Position numbers and translations under genes: made by a program. The notes under the pieces were generated by a model. It searched no databases, was not told the origin of the DNA, and was given only the letters and a program-made list of their open reading frames with translations. Below, piece after piece: positions 1 to 9,233 of a stretch of DNA of 64,000 bases (the stretch's first letter is position 1; each line of letters begins with the position of its first letter). This DNA comes from Anaerofustis stercorihominis DSM 17244. Its GTDB lineage: Bacteria > Bacillota > Clostridia > Eubacteriales > Anaerofustaceae. The stretch is from NCBI RefSeq assembly GCF_000154825.1, contig NZ_DS560018.1:62001-126000 (forward strand). The letters are read 5' to 3'.

Positions 1-561
1 GTCCGCCAAAGGTACATCCTTATCTTCTATCAAAGCACTGTCTTTATCCACAGATACGCTTTCTCCCGTCAGAGAGGACTCGTCCACCTGAAGATTTGAA
101 CACTCTATTATCCTTCCGTCTGCGGCAATCAAATCCCCGCTCTCCGCAAAGACTATATCCCCCACAACGATTTCTGGAAAGGGAACTTTTATTATCCGAC
201 CGTCACGGTATACCTTCGCTTCATTGACGCTCAGTTCCTTTAAAGCTTCCAGCTCGTTATCCGCACGATACTCCTGAAAAGATGCTATTAACGCATTAAG
301 AGTAACGACAAATAATATCATTATGGCATCACTTGCCTGTCCGATAAAAAAGGATACGGCACTGGCAACAAGAAGGACAAGTATCAAAAAATCCTGAAAC
401 TGAGTTAAAAATATTTCAAAGAAAGTATGTCTTTTTTCCTCCGCCAAAACATTTTTCCCGTACATTTCAAGACGTTTTTTTGCTTCTTCACCGGTAAGTC
501 CGTTTTTTTCATCACTATGTAACATTCTTATGATTTCATCGACTTTTATATTAAAAAACAT
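1..561 (-). CDS. Cation-transporting P-type ATPase (calcium type), N-terminal part
   Basis: Translated by hand on the minus strand: 187 codons run from ATG at 561 to the window edge, so only the N-terminus is present. Residues about 1-45 match the cation-ATPase N-terminal domain (LTGEEAKKRL). Two membrane segments follow at about 57-75 and 78-95, then the actuator domain with the TGES dephosphorylation motif at 165-168. The family pumps cations out of the cytoplasm using ATP, and the EYRADNELEALKEL stretch resembles PMCA/SERCA-like bacterial calcium pumps. The usual P-A-D-G-R of the actuator domain reads A-A-D-G-R here. A GGAGG at 568-572 lies six bases before the ATG. Metal specificity cannot be read because TM4 and TM6 are outside the window. 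Confidence 0.9.
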   Translation of the reverse strand, partial: MFFNIKVDEIIRMLHSDEKNGLTGEEAKKRLEMYGKNVLAEEKRHTFFEIFLTQFQDFLILVLLVASAVSFFIGQASDAIMILFVVTLNALIASFQEYRADNELEALKELSVNEAKVYRDGRIIKVPFPEIVVGDIVFAESGDLIAADGRIIECSNLQVDESSLTGESVSVDKDSALIEDKDVPLAD

Positions 562-845
562 AATATGCCTCCTTTATCTAAAAAAATTATAGTTAAAAGA
601 GCATGTACAATTTATCATTTTTTGTTATAAAAAAAATAATCTAAAATAAATTTTATGATTTTGATTTTATTTTTATGATAGGATTTATGAATTCAATGAT
701 TTAATTAAAGGATTTATTTACTTTAAATTATAAGGAAATATTCTTATAAACAAATAAAACATGATTTTTATTTTTATTATAAGTATGTAAAATATGATTT
801 AAGAATAAAAAATGGTAAATATCACCGCTATTTCTTATAAAAAGT

Positions 846-983
846 GTACTTTTTGTGACAAAAAAACAAATACAAAAAACTGCATTTTTATTACAGCCTT
901 AAAATACAAATGTTATACTATTATTTTGATATTCTTAAAATTTCTATATATTTTAAATATAACACTTTTGTCACAAAAAGTAC
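846..983. promoter_or_regulatory. Pair of inverted 18-bp sites upstream of the BspA-like gene
   Basis: The 18-mer at 846-863 (GTACTTTTTGTGACAAAA) recurs as its exact reverse complement at 966-983. Each copy holds a 13-bp palindrome, TTTTGT-(G/C)-ACAAAA. The sites are 120 bp apart, 56 bp or more before the BspA-like start at 1039. Such paired operators can bind a dimeric regulator, possibly with looping. The rest of 562-1038 is AT-rich with no gene I can support. The regulator is unknown. Confidence 0.55.
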
Positions 984-1038
984 GATTATTGATATTATTG
1001 TCGAAAACCTTGAAATTGTTAAAAACGGAGGATACAAA

Positions 1039-3378
1039 ATGAAGAACAAAAAATTACTGGCAGTGATATTGAGCGGATTCATGGTGTTTACCGGAATGAC
1101 ACCCATATTTGCCGAAGAACCGAAGGCAGATGAAAACACGAGCAGCAATGCTGTCGCAAGCGAAGAAAACGGGAAGTATGATGAAACTCAAAATAACAAA
1201 GAAGAAAATAACGCCGAAGAAGTAAAAAATGACGAAAAAAGCACGGAAACAAATAAAATCACAGATGAAGACAAGTCACCCGAGAAAACATCAGTAAAGG
1301 TCAAAAAATCCGACGATAACGAAAAAGACAATATAGATTTATCTAAAACCGTTAAGTCTACTTCGAAGACGGTAAAAGCCGTCGTTGAAAATAAAACGGA
1401 TACCGCGACAGGTCTTACCTTCAGTTATGACAGCGATACGAATAAAGCAACCATTACGGGCATAGGGACTTACTCCGCTTCCGCACTTACTATCCCGAGT
1501 AAAGTAAAAGCGGATGATACGGATGAAATGGACGTAGTTGGCATAGGAAACGCCGCTTTTAAAAACAACTCTTCTTTGGAATCGGTTGTTATACCAAAAG
1601 GTATCATATCCATAGATAATGATGCTTTTTACTTATGCAGTAAATTATCTTCCTGTACATTAGAAGAAGGAAGTGCTTTGAAAAGTATTGGGACTAATGC
1701 ATTTATGTACTGCGGCAAATTAACAAGTATTAAAATACCGAAATCGGTGGAAACATTGGGAATCCGTGCTTTTAATTATTGCTCTGGATTAACGTCCGTA
1801 GCTTTTGAAGAAGGCAGTACACTTAATTCTATCGGCAGTTCTTGTTTTTCAGGTACTGGACTTGAAAGTATCATAATACCAAAGAGCGTCAAAACTTTAG
1901 GCTCTTCTGCTTTCAATAGCTGTAAATCTTTAAAGTCATGTACATTTGAGCCGGGTAGTAATTTAAAAAGCATCGAAAGCAGTACATTTAGCGGTTCCGC
2001 ACTTGAAAGTATCATAATACCAAAAAGCATCGAAACCATAGCTTCTTCCGCTTTCAACAAGTGTAAATCTTTAAATTCCTGTACGTTCGAAGATGGGAGC
2101 AATTTAAAAAGTATCGGAAGCCATGCATTCACAGAATGTTCATCACTTACGGAAATCGTAATACCGAAAGGTGTTGACAAGATAGACGACTATACTTTTG
2201 CAGACTGTACATCTTTGAAATCATGTACATTTGAAAAAGGGAATGCTTTAAAAAGTATTGGAAACTACGCTTTCGACAGCGATGAGGTACTTGAAAGTAT
2301 CATAATACCGAAAAGCATCGAAACGATAGGTACCTTTTCTTTTTATGGATGTAAGGCTTTGACGTCTTTGACTTTCGAAAAGGGAAGCGTTCTTAAAAGC
2401 ATAGGAGGTTATGCCTTTAAACAAGCAGCCTTTGAAAAAATCGTGATACCGAAAAGCGTTGAAACTCTAGGAAGTTTCGCATTTAATGAATGTAAAGCGT
2501 TGAAAAGCTGTACATTTGAAGAAGGCAGTGTATTAAAGAGTATAGGAGGATCCTGTTTTAAAGAAGCAGGTATCGAAAGCATAAAGATACCAAAGGGTGT
2601 TGCTTCTATCAATGATTCTGCTTTTTACGGCTGCGATAATTTAACCTCCATAGATACCGAAGATGGAAGTATTTTAGCTACGATAGCCAATAATGCCATA
2701 TATAATGATAAAAATCTTGAGAGTATCAGGCTGACGAGCAGTGACCTTACTTCCGTGGGTAATCTCGGATTGACCGACAGTGCCCCTGTAACCTGTTTAA
2801 AGATCACAGCCCATAGGGGAAGCAAAGATGCACCGAGTGCGATATATCAGCATTATCTAACTTATAAAGACAGTGATAAATGGGAATTTTCCAGCGAAGG
2901 TATATGCCGCAGCGAAACAAAAGTTGAAGTCAAACTGACATGTGTCACTCCGGGAAGCATCACATATAAACCGGGCAAGTGTAAATGCGGTAATGTCTTG
3001 GATACTACCACTACGATAATCACCGAACCGGCAACGGGGATACATACGTTCAATAAAGTTGTAATAGACAGACAAGCGACTTATACAAAGACGGGACTTA
3101 AACATATAGAATGTTCTGTATGCGGTTTAAAACTTGAAAGCTCCGACGAAGTTATCCCAATGCTTGTAAAGGAAGATAACAAAAATAATAATAACGATAA
3201 TAACGGTAATTCAACATCAAGCGGAAGTACAGTTACAAAGACAGGCAGTGATAAGACAGCGGTAAACAATCCTCAGACTTCGGATAATATGAACATGGTT
3301 ATTTATTTATTAATGGGTCTTGTATCCTTGGGAGCAGTAGGTACCATAGGATATAAAATTAAAAAGAAAAATATTTAA
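1039..3378 (+). CDS. BspA-like leucine-rich-repeat surface protein with sorting-signal end
   Basis: A 779-residue exported protein. The start at 1039 follows GGAGG and opens a signal peptide (MKNKKLLAVIL, cleaved near FAEE); the open frame extends upstream but lacks these features. A Glu/Lys/Asn-rich low-complexity linker covers about residues 25-110. About eight tandem 47-48-residue TpLRR/LRR_5 units follow (SIG..F...LESIIIPKS and AFN.CKSLKSCTFE.GS). Two Cys pairs follow (CKCG, CSVCG). The end is a Ser/Thr/Asn-rich spacer, NPQTSDN, a hydrophobic helix and a KIKKKN tail, a sortase-type arrangement with a non-LPXTG motif. BspA family proteins bind host matrix or other bacteria. The gene is monocistronic with its own terminator. 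Attachment by sortase is inferred. Confidence 0.88.
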   Translation: MKNKKLLAVILSGFMVFTGMTPIFAEEPKADENTSSNAVASEENGKYDETQNNKEENNAEEVKNDEKSTETNKITDEDKSPEKTSVKVKKSDDNEKDNIDLSKTVKSTSKTVKAVVENKTDTATGLTFSYDSDTNKATITGIGTYSASALTIPSKVKADDTDEMDVVGIGNAAFKNNSSLESVVIPKGIISIDNDAFYLCSKLSSCTLEEGSALKSIGTNAFMYCGKLTSIKIPKSVETLGIRAFNYCSGLTSVAFEEGSTLNSIGSSCFSGTGLESIIIPKSVKTLGSSAFNSCKSLKSCTFEPGSNLKSIESSTFSGSALESIIIPKSIETIASSAFNKCKSLNSCTFEDGSNLKSIGSHAFTECSSLTEIVIPKGVDKIDDYTFADCTSLKSCTFEKGNALKSIGNYAFDSDEVLESIIIPKSIETIGTFSFYGCKALTSLTFEKGSVLKSIGGYAFKQAAFEKIVIPKSVETLGSFAFNECKALKSCTFEEGSVLKSIGGSCFKEAGIESIKIPKGVASINDSAFYGCDNLTSIDTEDGSILATIANNAIYNDKNLESIRLTSSDLTSVGNLGLTDSAPVTCLKITAHRGSKDAPSAIYQHYLTYKDSDKWEFSSEGICRSETKVEVKLTCVTPGSITYKPGKCKCGNVLDTTTTIITEPATGIHTFNKVVIDRQATYTKTGLKHIECSVCGLKLESSDEVIPMLVKEDNKNNNNDNNGNSTSSGSTVTKTGSDKTAVNNPQTSDNMNMVIYLLMGLVSLGAVGTIGYKIKKKNI
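1549..2745 (+). repeat. Tandem ~143-bp LRR-coding repeats
   Basis: Within the surface gene about eight in-frame units of 47-48 codons repeat the pattern SIG--F---LESI-IPKS-ETLG--AFN-CKSLKSCTFE-GS. Some units are nearly identical at protein level, so recombination between units could change the copy number. Confidence 0.8.
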
Positions 3379-3538
3379 TTAATTAAGATATAAGTAAAAG
3401 AAATATCCTATAAACTGAGATATAAAAAATATATAAAAATAAATATTTAAAGTAATATATAAGAAATTTAATTGACAAAGTTATCCTGATAATTCCACTC
3501 GGCGGGATTTGTTTAAAAATGAATTAAAAAAAACTTAT

Positions 3539-3574
3539 AATCAAAAAGCCCCAATACTTTGGGGCTTTTTGATT
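3539..3574. terminator. Bidirectional terminator hairpin
   Basis: A perfect inverted repeat with the GC core GCCCCAA / TTTGGGGC is flanked by A and T runs, so it can end transcription on either strand. It lies about 160 bp after the BspA-like gene. Confidence 0.8.
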
Positions 3575-3786
3575 GGGAAGATTTTATTCATTTGATTAAT
3601 GTGATTATTTATTTAAAAAATATATATAATTAAAATTATAACTTCATTTGATGATTTTATGAAATGTGTAAATATATTAATAATATAAATAAATTCTTTG
3701 GTTATAGAATCAGTTTGTGTATTTAATTTGTTTAACAGCTCAGTCATTAAGGGATTTTTAGCAAAATCTTTTGTAGGTAGTATTTA

Positions 3787-3823
3787 GGGGCGCGGAATCT
3801 GCCGAAGGCAGGCGTAGTGCCCC
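3787..3823. repeat. Dispersed hairpin repeat, copy 1 (37 bp)
   Basis: Reads GGGGC-GCGGAAT-CTGCC-GAA-GGCAG-GCGTAGT-GCCCC. The outer GGGGC/GCCCC and inner CTGCC/GGCAG stems flank a symmetric 7x7 internal loop and a GAA loop. This copy has one more inner base pair than the others. It lies between convergent genes and is followed 14 bp later by a terminator. Confidence 0.8.
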
Positions 3824-3837
3824 GATATATTGATAAC

Positions 3838-3865
3838 AAAAAAGACGGCATATAGTCGTCTTTTT
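3838..3865. terminator. Terminator for the MerR-family gene
   Basis: AAAAAAGACG and CGTCTTTTT form a stem around a short loop. On the minus strand the T tract follows the stem, downstream of the regulator stop at 3908. Nearly the same hairpin follows repeat copy 3 at 13343. Confidence 0.7.
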
Positions 3866-3907
3866 CTTTATCATATAAGATTGTTATGACATCATTAAAA
3901 TATGAAT

Positions 3908-4765
3908 TTATTTGTTTTCAGAATTATTATCAAAATAATATCTGTAAGCCTCTCCCATAAATTTAGAAGCTCCCGCACCGTATTTTTTATCCACCGCATC
4001 TATGATACTTTCATTATTCAAATATCCGTCTATCATTATATCAAAGTAATTTTCTCCCATATCCATATCCGGCATAAGGTTTAAAATATCTTTGATGATA
4101 TTTTGAACTTCATTTAATTTTACATCCAAAGTCAAATCGCTTAAGAGTAAATTCATAAGGCGTTCGTTTTCCTCTACATAACCCTTATCCTTTATCATTT
4201 TCATATTCTCGGTAAAATTATCCAGGTTTTTCTTTATAGCCTCGGTATACTTTTTAGTACTCCCGTAATATTTAACGGCATTTTGTGCTACATTTATTTC
4301 ATCTTCCCTGACCTTTTCGATAAATTTATCGAAATTTTCTATACTTCCCCAATTTTTGATTACCTCATCGGTATTTTCACTTTTGAATTTCTCCAAAACC
4401 GATATATATTCGCTCAAATCAAATTCTTTGAAACTCATATCCTTTTCTCCTTTTTCAAGCCTTTCCAGTAAACCGAGAAGTCTGTTTAACCTGTTTCGCT
4501 TAATTTTAATAAGCTCCTTTTGTTTTTTGAAGATTTCTAATTTATCAAAATCCTTATTTCCCATTATAAATTTAATATCTTTTAGGGAAAAATCCAGTTC
4601 TTTGAAAAACAAAATCTGCTGAAGGGTACTCAATGCTTCATCGTCGTATAGTCTGTATCCCACTTCTGTGACTTTTGTCGGTTTGAATACCCCTATTTCA
4701 TCGTAATACTGAAGCGTCCTTACGCTTACTCCCGTAAGCTCGGCGACTTCTTTCACTGTCATCAT
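3908..4765 (-). CDS. MerR-family regulator, TipA/TipAS type
   Basis: A 285-residue regulator. Residues 1-70 form the MerR winged helix (VKEVAELTGVSVRTLQYYDEIG with the following GYRLYDDE). A coiled coil lies at about 75-110. The C-terminal about 150 residues resemble the TipAS antibiotic-binding domain (NAVKYYGSTKKYTEAIKK). Family members sense drugs and twist an over-long promoter spacer to activate transcription. AAAGGAGGG precedes the first of two adjacent ATGs. A MerR-type promoter with dyad lies directly upstream, so self-regulation is likely. No efflux gene is adjacent, so other targets would be elsewhere. Confidence 0.88.
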   Translation of the reverse strand: MMTVKEVAELTGVSVRTLQYYDEIGVFKPTKVTEVGYRLYDDEALSTLQQILFFKELDFSLKDIKFIMGNKDFDKLEIFKKQKELIKIKRNRLNRLLGLLERLEKGEKDMSFKEFDLSEYISVLEKFKSENTDEVIKNWGSIENFDKFIEKVREDEINVAQNAVKYYGSTKKYTEAIKKNLDNFTENMKMIKDKGYVEENERLMNLLLSDLTLDVKLNEVQNIIKDILNLMPDMDMGENYFDIMIDGYLNNESIIDAVDKKYGAGASKFMGEAYRYYFDNNSENK

Positions 4766-4836
4766 ATAAGACTTCCCTCCTTTTACTTAATTAAGATAGA
4801 ATATTTTCTGTCGACATATATATCATCTTTAGATAT

Positions 4837-4867
4837 ATAATACATTATCACGCAGCGTGAGAGTCAA
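4837..4867 (-). promoter_or_regulatory. MerR-type promoter with 19-bp spacer and operator dyad
   Basis: On the minus strand TTGACT (4862-4867) and TATTAT (4837-4842) are separated by exactly 19 bp. The spacer holds a perfect dyad, TCACGC-A-GCGTGA (4848-4860). A 19-bp spacer with a central dyad is the known arrangement for MerR/TipA promoters. Confidence 0.85.
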
Positions 4868-4908
4868 TACCTTTTTATAATTATTTACAATAAATCAAAT
4901 CATATATA

Positions 4909-4932
4909 AAAAACTCCCAAAAGGGAGTTTTA
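4909..4932 (-). terminator. Terminator overlapping the phosphoglucomutase stop
   Basis: Stem AAAACTCCC / GGGAGTTTT with an AAAA loop and a T-rich tail on the minus strand, overlapping the stop codon at 4930. Confidence 0.75.
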
Positions 4933-6653
4933 AATCAATGCTTTTATTGCCTTTATATATTTCTCTGATTTTTCTTTTGCTTCTTTTATATCTTTTCCCT
5001 TGGATAAGATATAAAGCTTCACCTTAGGTTCGGTTCCGCTTGGACGATAAATAACGTCACATCCGTCTTCAAGCTCATAAAATAACACATCAGAACTAAC
5101 TTCATCGAGCTTAGTCACTTCTCCTGTGGTCAAATCTCTTACAGAGTGGTTCAAATAGTCTCTTACCTTTACGACTTTTGTCCCCGCAAAATCGTAAGGC
5201 GGTTCTTCTCTTAAACGTTCCCCTGTCTCTTTCATCCTCTGAGCTCCGTCAAGCCCCTGCATATAAACGCTTTCCGTAAGTTCGTCGTAGTATCCGTACT
5301 CTTTATACATATCCTCTAAAGCATCGAACAAGTCCATTCCTTTATCTAAATAGTAACAAGACATTTCAGCGATTATCATTGAAGTTACTACCCCGTCTTT
5401 ATCTCTGGCATAGCTGCCTTTAAGATACCCTATGCTTTCTTCAAAGCCGTATATAAATTTATATTTGTTTTCCTGTTCTATCTCTTTTATCTTCTTACCG
5501 ACGAACTTAAATCCGGTAAGGACATCATATAATTTCACATTATTTTTTTACATATCTCATCTACGATATTCGTCGTTACTATACTCTTGGTAACCGCAAA
5601 GTTCTCTTCAAACTCTCCTTTTCCCTTTTTGGATTTTATTATATAATTGAGTATCAATGCCCCTATCTGATTTCCGGTAATGGTTTCATATTCACCGTTT
5701 TTATTCTTAGCCATTACCCCTACCCTGTCACAGTCGGGATCAGTACCGATTATCAAATCAGCATGGTTTTTCTTAGCTGCTTTTATCGCTTCACAAAAGC
5801 CCTCCGCATTTTCGGGGTTGGGAGATTTTACCGTCGGAAAATTTCCGTCAAGGAGCATTTGACTTTCCACCAAAATAAGATTTTTAAGTCCTATCTTTCT
5901 AAGTACCAAAGGTACGAGCTTATACCCGCAACCGTGGAACGGAGTATATACGAGTTTGAAATCATCACAGTATTTTTTTGTATACTTTTTATATTCACTT
6001 TCATTCAATACTCTTTCAACATAAGCATTATCTATGTTTTCTCCGATTATATTAAGTAATCCCTTATTTAAGGCTATATCCTTATCCATGGTATCAATAT
6101 CGCTTAAAACATCCGTATCCTTCATATTCTCATGCACTTTATCCGCCATATCGGGAGGCATTTGTGCTCCGTCTTCCCAGTACACCTTATAACCGTTGTA
6201 TTCCTTCGTATTATGGGATGCAGTGATATTTATACCCGATATGGCTTTTAATTCCCTTATGGCGAATGAAAGCTCTGGAGTTGGTCTAATATCATCAAAG
6301 AGATAAGTCCTTATACCCAAGGCACATAATATAAGTGCGGCGGTAAGAGCAAATTCCCTCGAATGATTTCTTGGGTCAAAACTTATGACAACACCTTTAC
6401 TCTTGGCATCATCTCCAAGATCCAAAATCACTTTACCGAGGGAGTATGTGGTGTGCTTTATGGTATAAACGTTCATCATATTTATACCTGCCCCCATTAT
6501 TCCCCTAAGCCCCGCCGTTCCGAAATCCATCAGCGTGGAAAACCTATATTCTTTTTCCTCTTCGTCATCTTTTATATTTAAAAGCTCCTCTTTTGAAGCT
6601 TCATCCAATACACTGCTTTCTAACCATTTTTCGTATTCTTTTTTATAATCCAT
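4930..6653 (-). CDS. pgcA: Alpha-phosphoglucomutase (phospho-sugar mutase), split by a frameshift
   Basis: Interconverts glucose-1-P and glucose-6-P, feeding cell-wall and glycolipid sugar nucleotides. ATG at 6653 follows AGGGAGG. Seen in order: the active-site serine loop TASHN, the metal loop GTDPDCDR, the sugar loop GFEES and the phosphate loop RPSGTEPK. All catalytic parts are present but lie in two frames. The first runs 6653-5535 and ends ..EICKKIM; the second resumes with VKLYDVLTGFKFVG and ends at 4930. One extra A in the A7 run (5543-5549 on the plus strand) joins them into about 574 residues, the normal family length. Sequence error, slippage or true inactivation are all possible. 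It probably shares an operon with the two upstream genes. Confidence 0.88.
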
Positions 6654-6687
6654 TAAATCCTCCCTGTGTGACCGTACTAAAGTTAGT

Positions 6688-7158
6688 TTACTTATGTTCT
6701 TTGCAGGATAGTTCTTCAACGCTTATCTTAATGACAGATACCGCATCTATCATTTTTTTATCAAAGTCCCAATCCTCTTTTTTAGAATTATGTTTCATTA
6801 TCATTTTCAGTCCATGTATTTTTTTTTCATCACTTTCAAGAATAAATATCTTTCCCGTACCTATTATGCTTTGAAATCCGAAAGAATATCCGCAGGGGAA
6901 ATCACTTTCATGAAGTTTATGATTTGTATCCAGCTCAAAAGCCGCATATACATTTTCTTTTATCAAATCTATTTTCCTGCCCTCTTTTGATCCGTGACAG
7001 TAAAAATATCTTTTACCTTTAACTATCTCATACCCGAAGTTCAGAGGAACTATATAAGGTTTATCTTTATCTATCATAGCTATCCTTATACAGTCACATT
7101 TACCTATTATTTTATCTATGTAATTCATATCGGTTATTTCATTATCTTTTCTTCTCAT
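6688..7158 (-). CDS. Pyridoxamine-phosphate-oxidase-like flavoprotein (NimA-like)
   Basis: A 156-residue split-barrel FMN-binding protein. The opening MRRKDNEITD and the segment GYSFGFQSIIGTGKIFIL match the Pyridox_ox_2 / nitroimidazole-reductase-like family. Members reduce nitro-compounds or bind heme or FMN, but the substrate cannot be predicted here. It starts four bases after the GNAT gene ends and stops 34 bp before pgcA, so the three are likely co-transcribed. Confidence 0.8.
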   Translation of the reverse strand: MRRKDNEITDMNYIDKIIGKCDCIRIAMIDKDKPYIVPLNFGYEIVKGKRYFYCHGSKEGRKIDLIKENVYAAFELDTNHKLHESDFPCGYSFGFQSIIGTGKIFILESDEKKIHGLKMIMKHNSKKEDWDFDKKMIDAVSVIKISVEELSCKEHK

Positions 7159-7161
7159 ATT

Positions 7162-7620
7162 TCAGCTCCTTTCAAGCTCCATTTCGCTGTAACATAAATA
7201 ATCCCCGTTATCGGTCTTTAATTTATGATAAGATGTATACTTATATTCCCTTTTTAAGTAAAGACTCACAGCGGGGAAAGAAGCGTCGATACTCACCGTT
7301 TCAAATTTATCCAATATCTTTTTTTCGATTATGTCTAAAATCCTACTCCCGTAACCCATTCCTTGAAAATGAGGAAGGACAAAAAATCTGTTTATTGCGT
7401 TATCATTTATTGTAACGGTAGCGATATATTCATCATTTTCTTTTATGAGATATACCCTATTATTATGCAGATCCTCCTTTATATTATTTACGCTGTGATG
7501 AGAAAGAAAAAAATCCACTGCACCTTTGGAATAATATCTGGGATAAACTTCCCTAATGGTATCATGAGTTATATTTTTAACTATTTCAAAATCATTTATA
7601 TCCGCTTTTACTATCTCCAT
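7162..7620 (-). CDS. GNAT-family N-acetyltransferase
   Basis: A 152-residue acetyl-CoA-dependent acetyltransferase. Motif A is visible as INRFFVLPHFQGMGYGSRILDIIEKK, with Q/R-x-x-G-x-G/A represented by QGMGYG. The C-terminal beta region (FPAVSLYLKREYK) is also typical. The acceptor is unknown. It is first in a likely operon with the NimA-like gene. Confidence 0.8.
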   Translation of the reverse strand: MEIVKADINDFEIVKNITHDTIREVYPRYYSKGAVDFFLSHHSVNNIKEDLHNNRVYLIKENDEYIATVTINDNAINRFFVLPHFQGMGYGSRILDIIEKKILDKFETVSIDASFPAVSLYLKREYKYTSYHKLKTDNGDYLCYSEMELERS

Positions 7621-8061
7621 TATTTACCTCTTGTTATACTTAAATTAATTGATTTATTATGTTTTTTTAATTATTACATCGTAAATTGATCCGTATTTTA
7701 CTTTATTATACTTTCAATAAAACACCTATAAAATTTAACTGATTAAGTTATTATTTATCGCTTTGTAACGATTTATTTACACTATTCAAATGAAAATTAT
7801 TTATAAGATATATAAAGTTTACAATAAAGCTTTCAAATAAACTATAAAAAAATGAGCAGTATATTTTATCATAATCAAATCATTTATAGTTTATTTATGA
7901 TATTGATTTTTCAAACCGTAATTCATTTTATCATTGGTATGGCAGAGAAAGTGTACTGCCGTTATTTTATAGTATACCTGATATATTTTCATACAATTAT
8001 TAAATATGTTGATAAATATTTTTAACACTTTACATATGTTTTATTATATTTAAACGGATAT
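7621..8061. other. AT-rich intergenic region
   Basis: About 440 bp between two minus-strand genes. I see no supported gene, repeat copy or clear terminator. Part of it must hold the promoter for the GNAT-NimA operon. Confidence 0.5.
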
Positions 8062-8706
8062 CTAAACCTCTATAGCGTAAGCTCTTATAGGGGAACCGTC
8101 GCCGTTCTTTATTTTTAAAGGAACAAAATGGAATATATAATTTTTATATAAATCCAGTTTATCCAGATTTGAAAGGTTTTCCGCAATCAGGATATCGTTG
8201 CTTAATAATATATCATGTGCATCGAAATTATCGTTATTATAAGTAGAGTCCACACTGTAAGCATCTATACCAACAAGTCTTATCCCCATATCTTTTAAAT
8301 ATATAGAAGCTTCTTTTGACAAATAAGGATGAGATATGTATTCTTCATTGTTAATATATTTATCATAACCTGTCCTTATCACAGCAAAGTCGCTCTTTAA
8401 AATAGCTTCCCCGAACGGCTCCAAGTCGTCTATGAATATCACTTCGTTATTCTTTTTATAGCTTACATCTATTACTGCTCCCCTGCCTATAAATCTGTCT
8501 ACACCATAATCGGATACGTTATTTCCGCTCTTAGAAAAATGGAAAGGAGCGTCTATATGAGTTCCCGTATGTGTCCCCATTATTAACTTATCCACATGAC
8601 AATGGTCTTTACTGTGGATAAGTGCGTTTTCCACTTTTACCTCAGGGTCGCCCGGATAAACCCTCATATCAGTTTCGATAGCATGAGTTAAATCTATTAT
8701 ATTCAT
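8062..8706 (-). CDS. Cyclase/arylformamidase-family metal hydrolase
   Basis: A 214-residue protein of the kynurenine-formamidase/cyclase fold. The diagnostic metal motif H-x-G-T-H-x-D-x-P-x-H is intact (HTGTHIDAPFHF, about residues 45-56). A second conserved segment, GIDAYSVDS, lies at about 148-156. Members hydrolyse N-formylkynurenine or similar amides. No tryptophan catabolism genes are adjacent, so the substrate is open. Confidence 0.85.
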   Translation of the reverse strand: MNIIDLTHAIETDMRVYPGDPEVKVENALIHSKDHCHVDKLIMGTHTGTHIDAPFHFSKSGNNVSDYGVDRFIGRGAVIDVSYKKNNEVIFIDDLEPFGEAILKSDFAVIRTGYDKYINNEEYISHPYLSKEASIYLKDMGIRLVGIDAYSVDSTYNNDNFDAHDILLSNDILIAENLSNLDKLDLYKNYIFHFVPLKIKNGDGSPIRAYAIEV

Positions 8707-8839
8707 ATTCTCACTTCCTTTATATAATATTCTATCACAAAATTATAGAATACAATCCTTTAGTTAAACTTTACAATAACCCACTTGTAAAAAGGATTTA
8801 AATAATATAAAATAAATAAAACATAAAAAATACAGATAT

Positions 8840-9214
8840 ATGAACATGATGAATAAAAGAATAAAATATTTGATTTCAGCAATAATTATAATTGTAACGG
8901 AAGTATTTATTGCATTTTATGTACACGATAATTTCATAAGACCCTACGCTGGAGATATTTTGGTAGTATTCGTTTTATACTTTTTATATAAAACATTATT
9001 TCCAAAGAAAAATAAAAATCTTCCTATTTATATATTCATATTCTCTGTAATCGTAGAAATACTTCAGGGAATAAATATTATAGATATATTGGGGCTTGGT
9101 GATATAACTTTTTTCAGGATATTATTAGGAACAAATTTTGATATAAAAGATATATTATGTTACCTGGTAGGTTGTGTGATACTTTATTATATCGAAAATA
9201 AAAACATAAAATAA
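8840..9214 (+). CDS. DUF2809 small membrane protein
   Basis: A 124-residue protein with about four hydrophobic helices. The segment SVIVEILQGINI and the C-terminal DIKDILCYLVGCVILY match the DUF2809 family, whose function is unknown. No clear Shine-Dalgarno is seen; ATGs at 8840 and 8849 are both possible. The HAD gene follows after 19 bp, so it may be the first gene of the HAD-hprK operon. Confidence 0.7.
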   Translation: MNMMNKRIKYLISAIIIIVTEVFIAFYVHDNFIRPYAGDILVVFVLYFLYKTLFPKKNKNLPIYIFIFSVIVEILQGINIIDILGLGDITFFRILLGTNFDIKDILCYLVGCVILYYIENKNIK

Positions 9215-9233
9215 ATATAGAAAGAGAGAACAT

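Noticed and set aside
910-1038. Upstream extension of the BspA-like frame
   Set aside because: It runs through the inverted sites and lacks a ribosome site; ATG at 1039 has GGAGG and begins a proper signal peptide.
1776-2180. Open frame antisense to the BspA-like gene (and others at 2409-3269)
   Set aside because: Mirror frames of a repetitive coding sequence, no ribosome sites, low-complexity translations.
5535-5560. Classical X-XXY-YYZ programmed -1 frameshift in pgcA
   Set aside because: The codon phase over A7 is TGT-AAA-AAA-ATA, so the first tRNA would slip to TAA; a standard tandem slip does not fit, and single-tRNA or transcriptional slippage would be needed.
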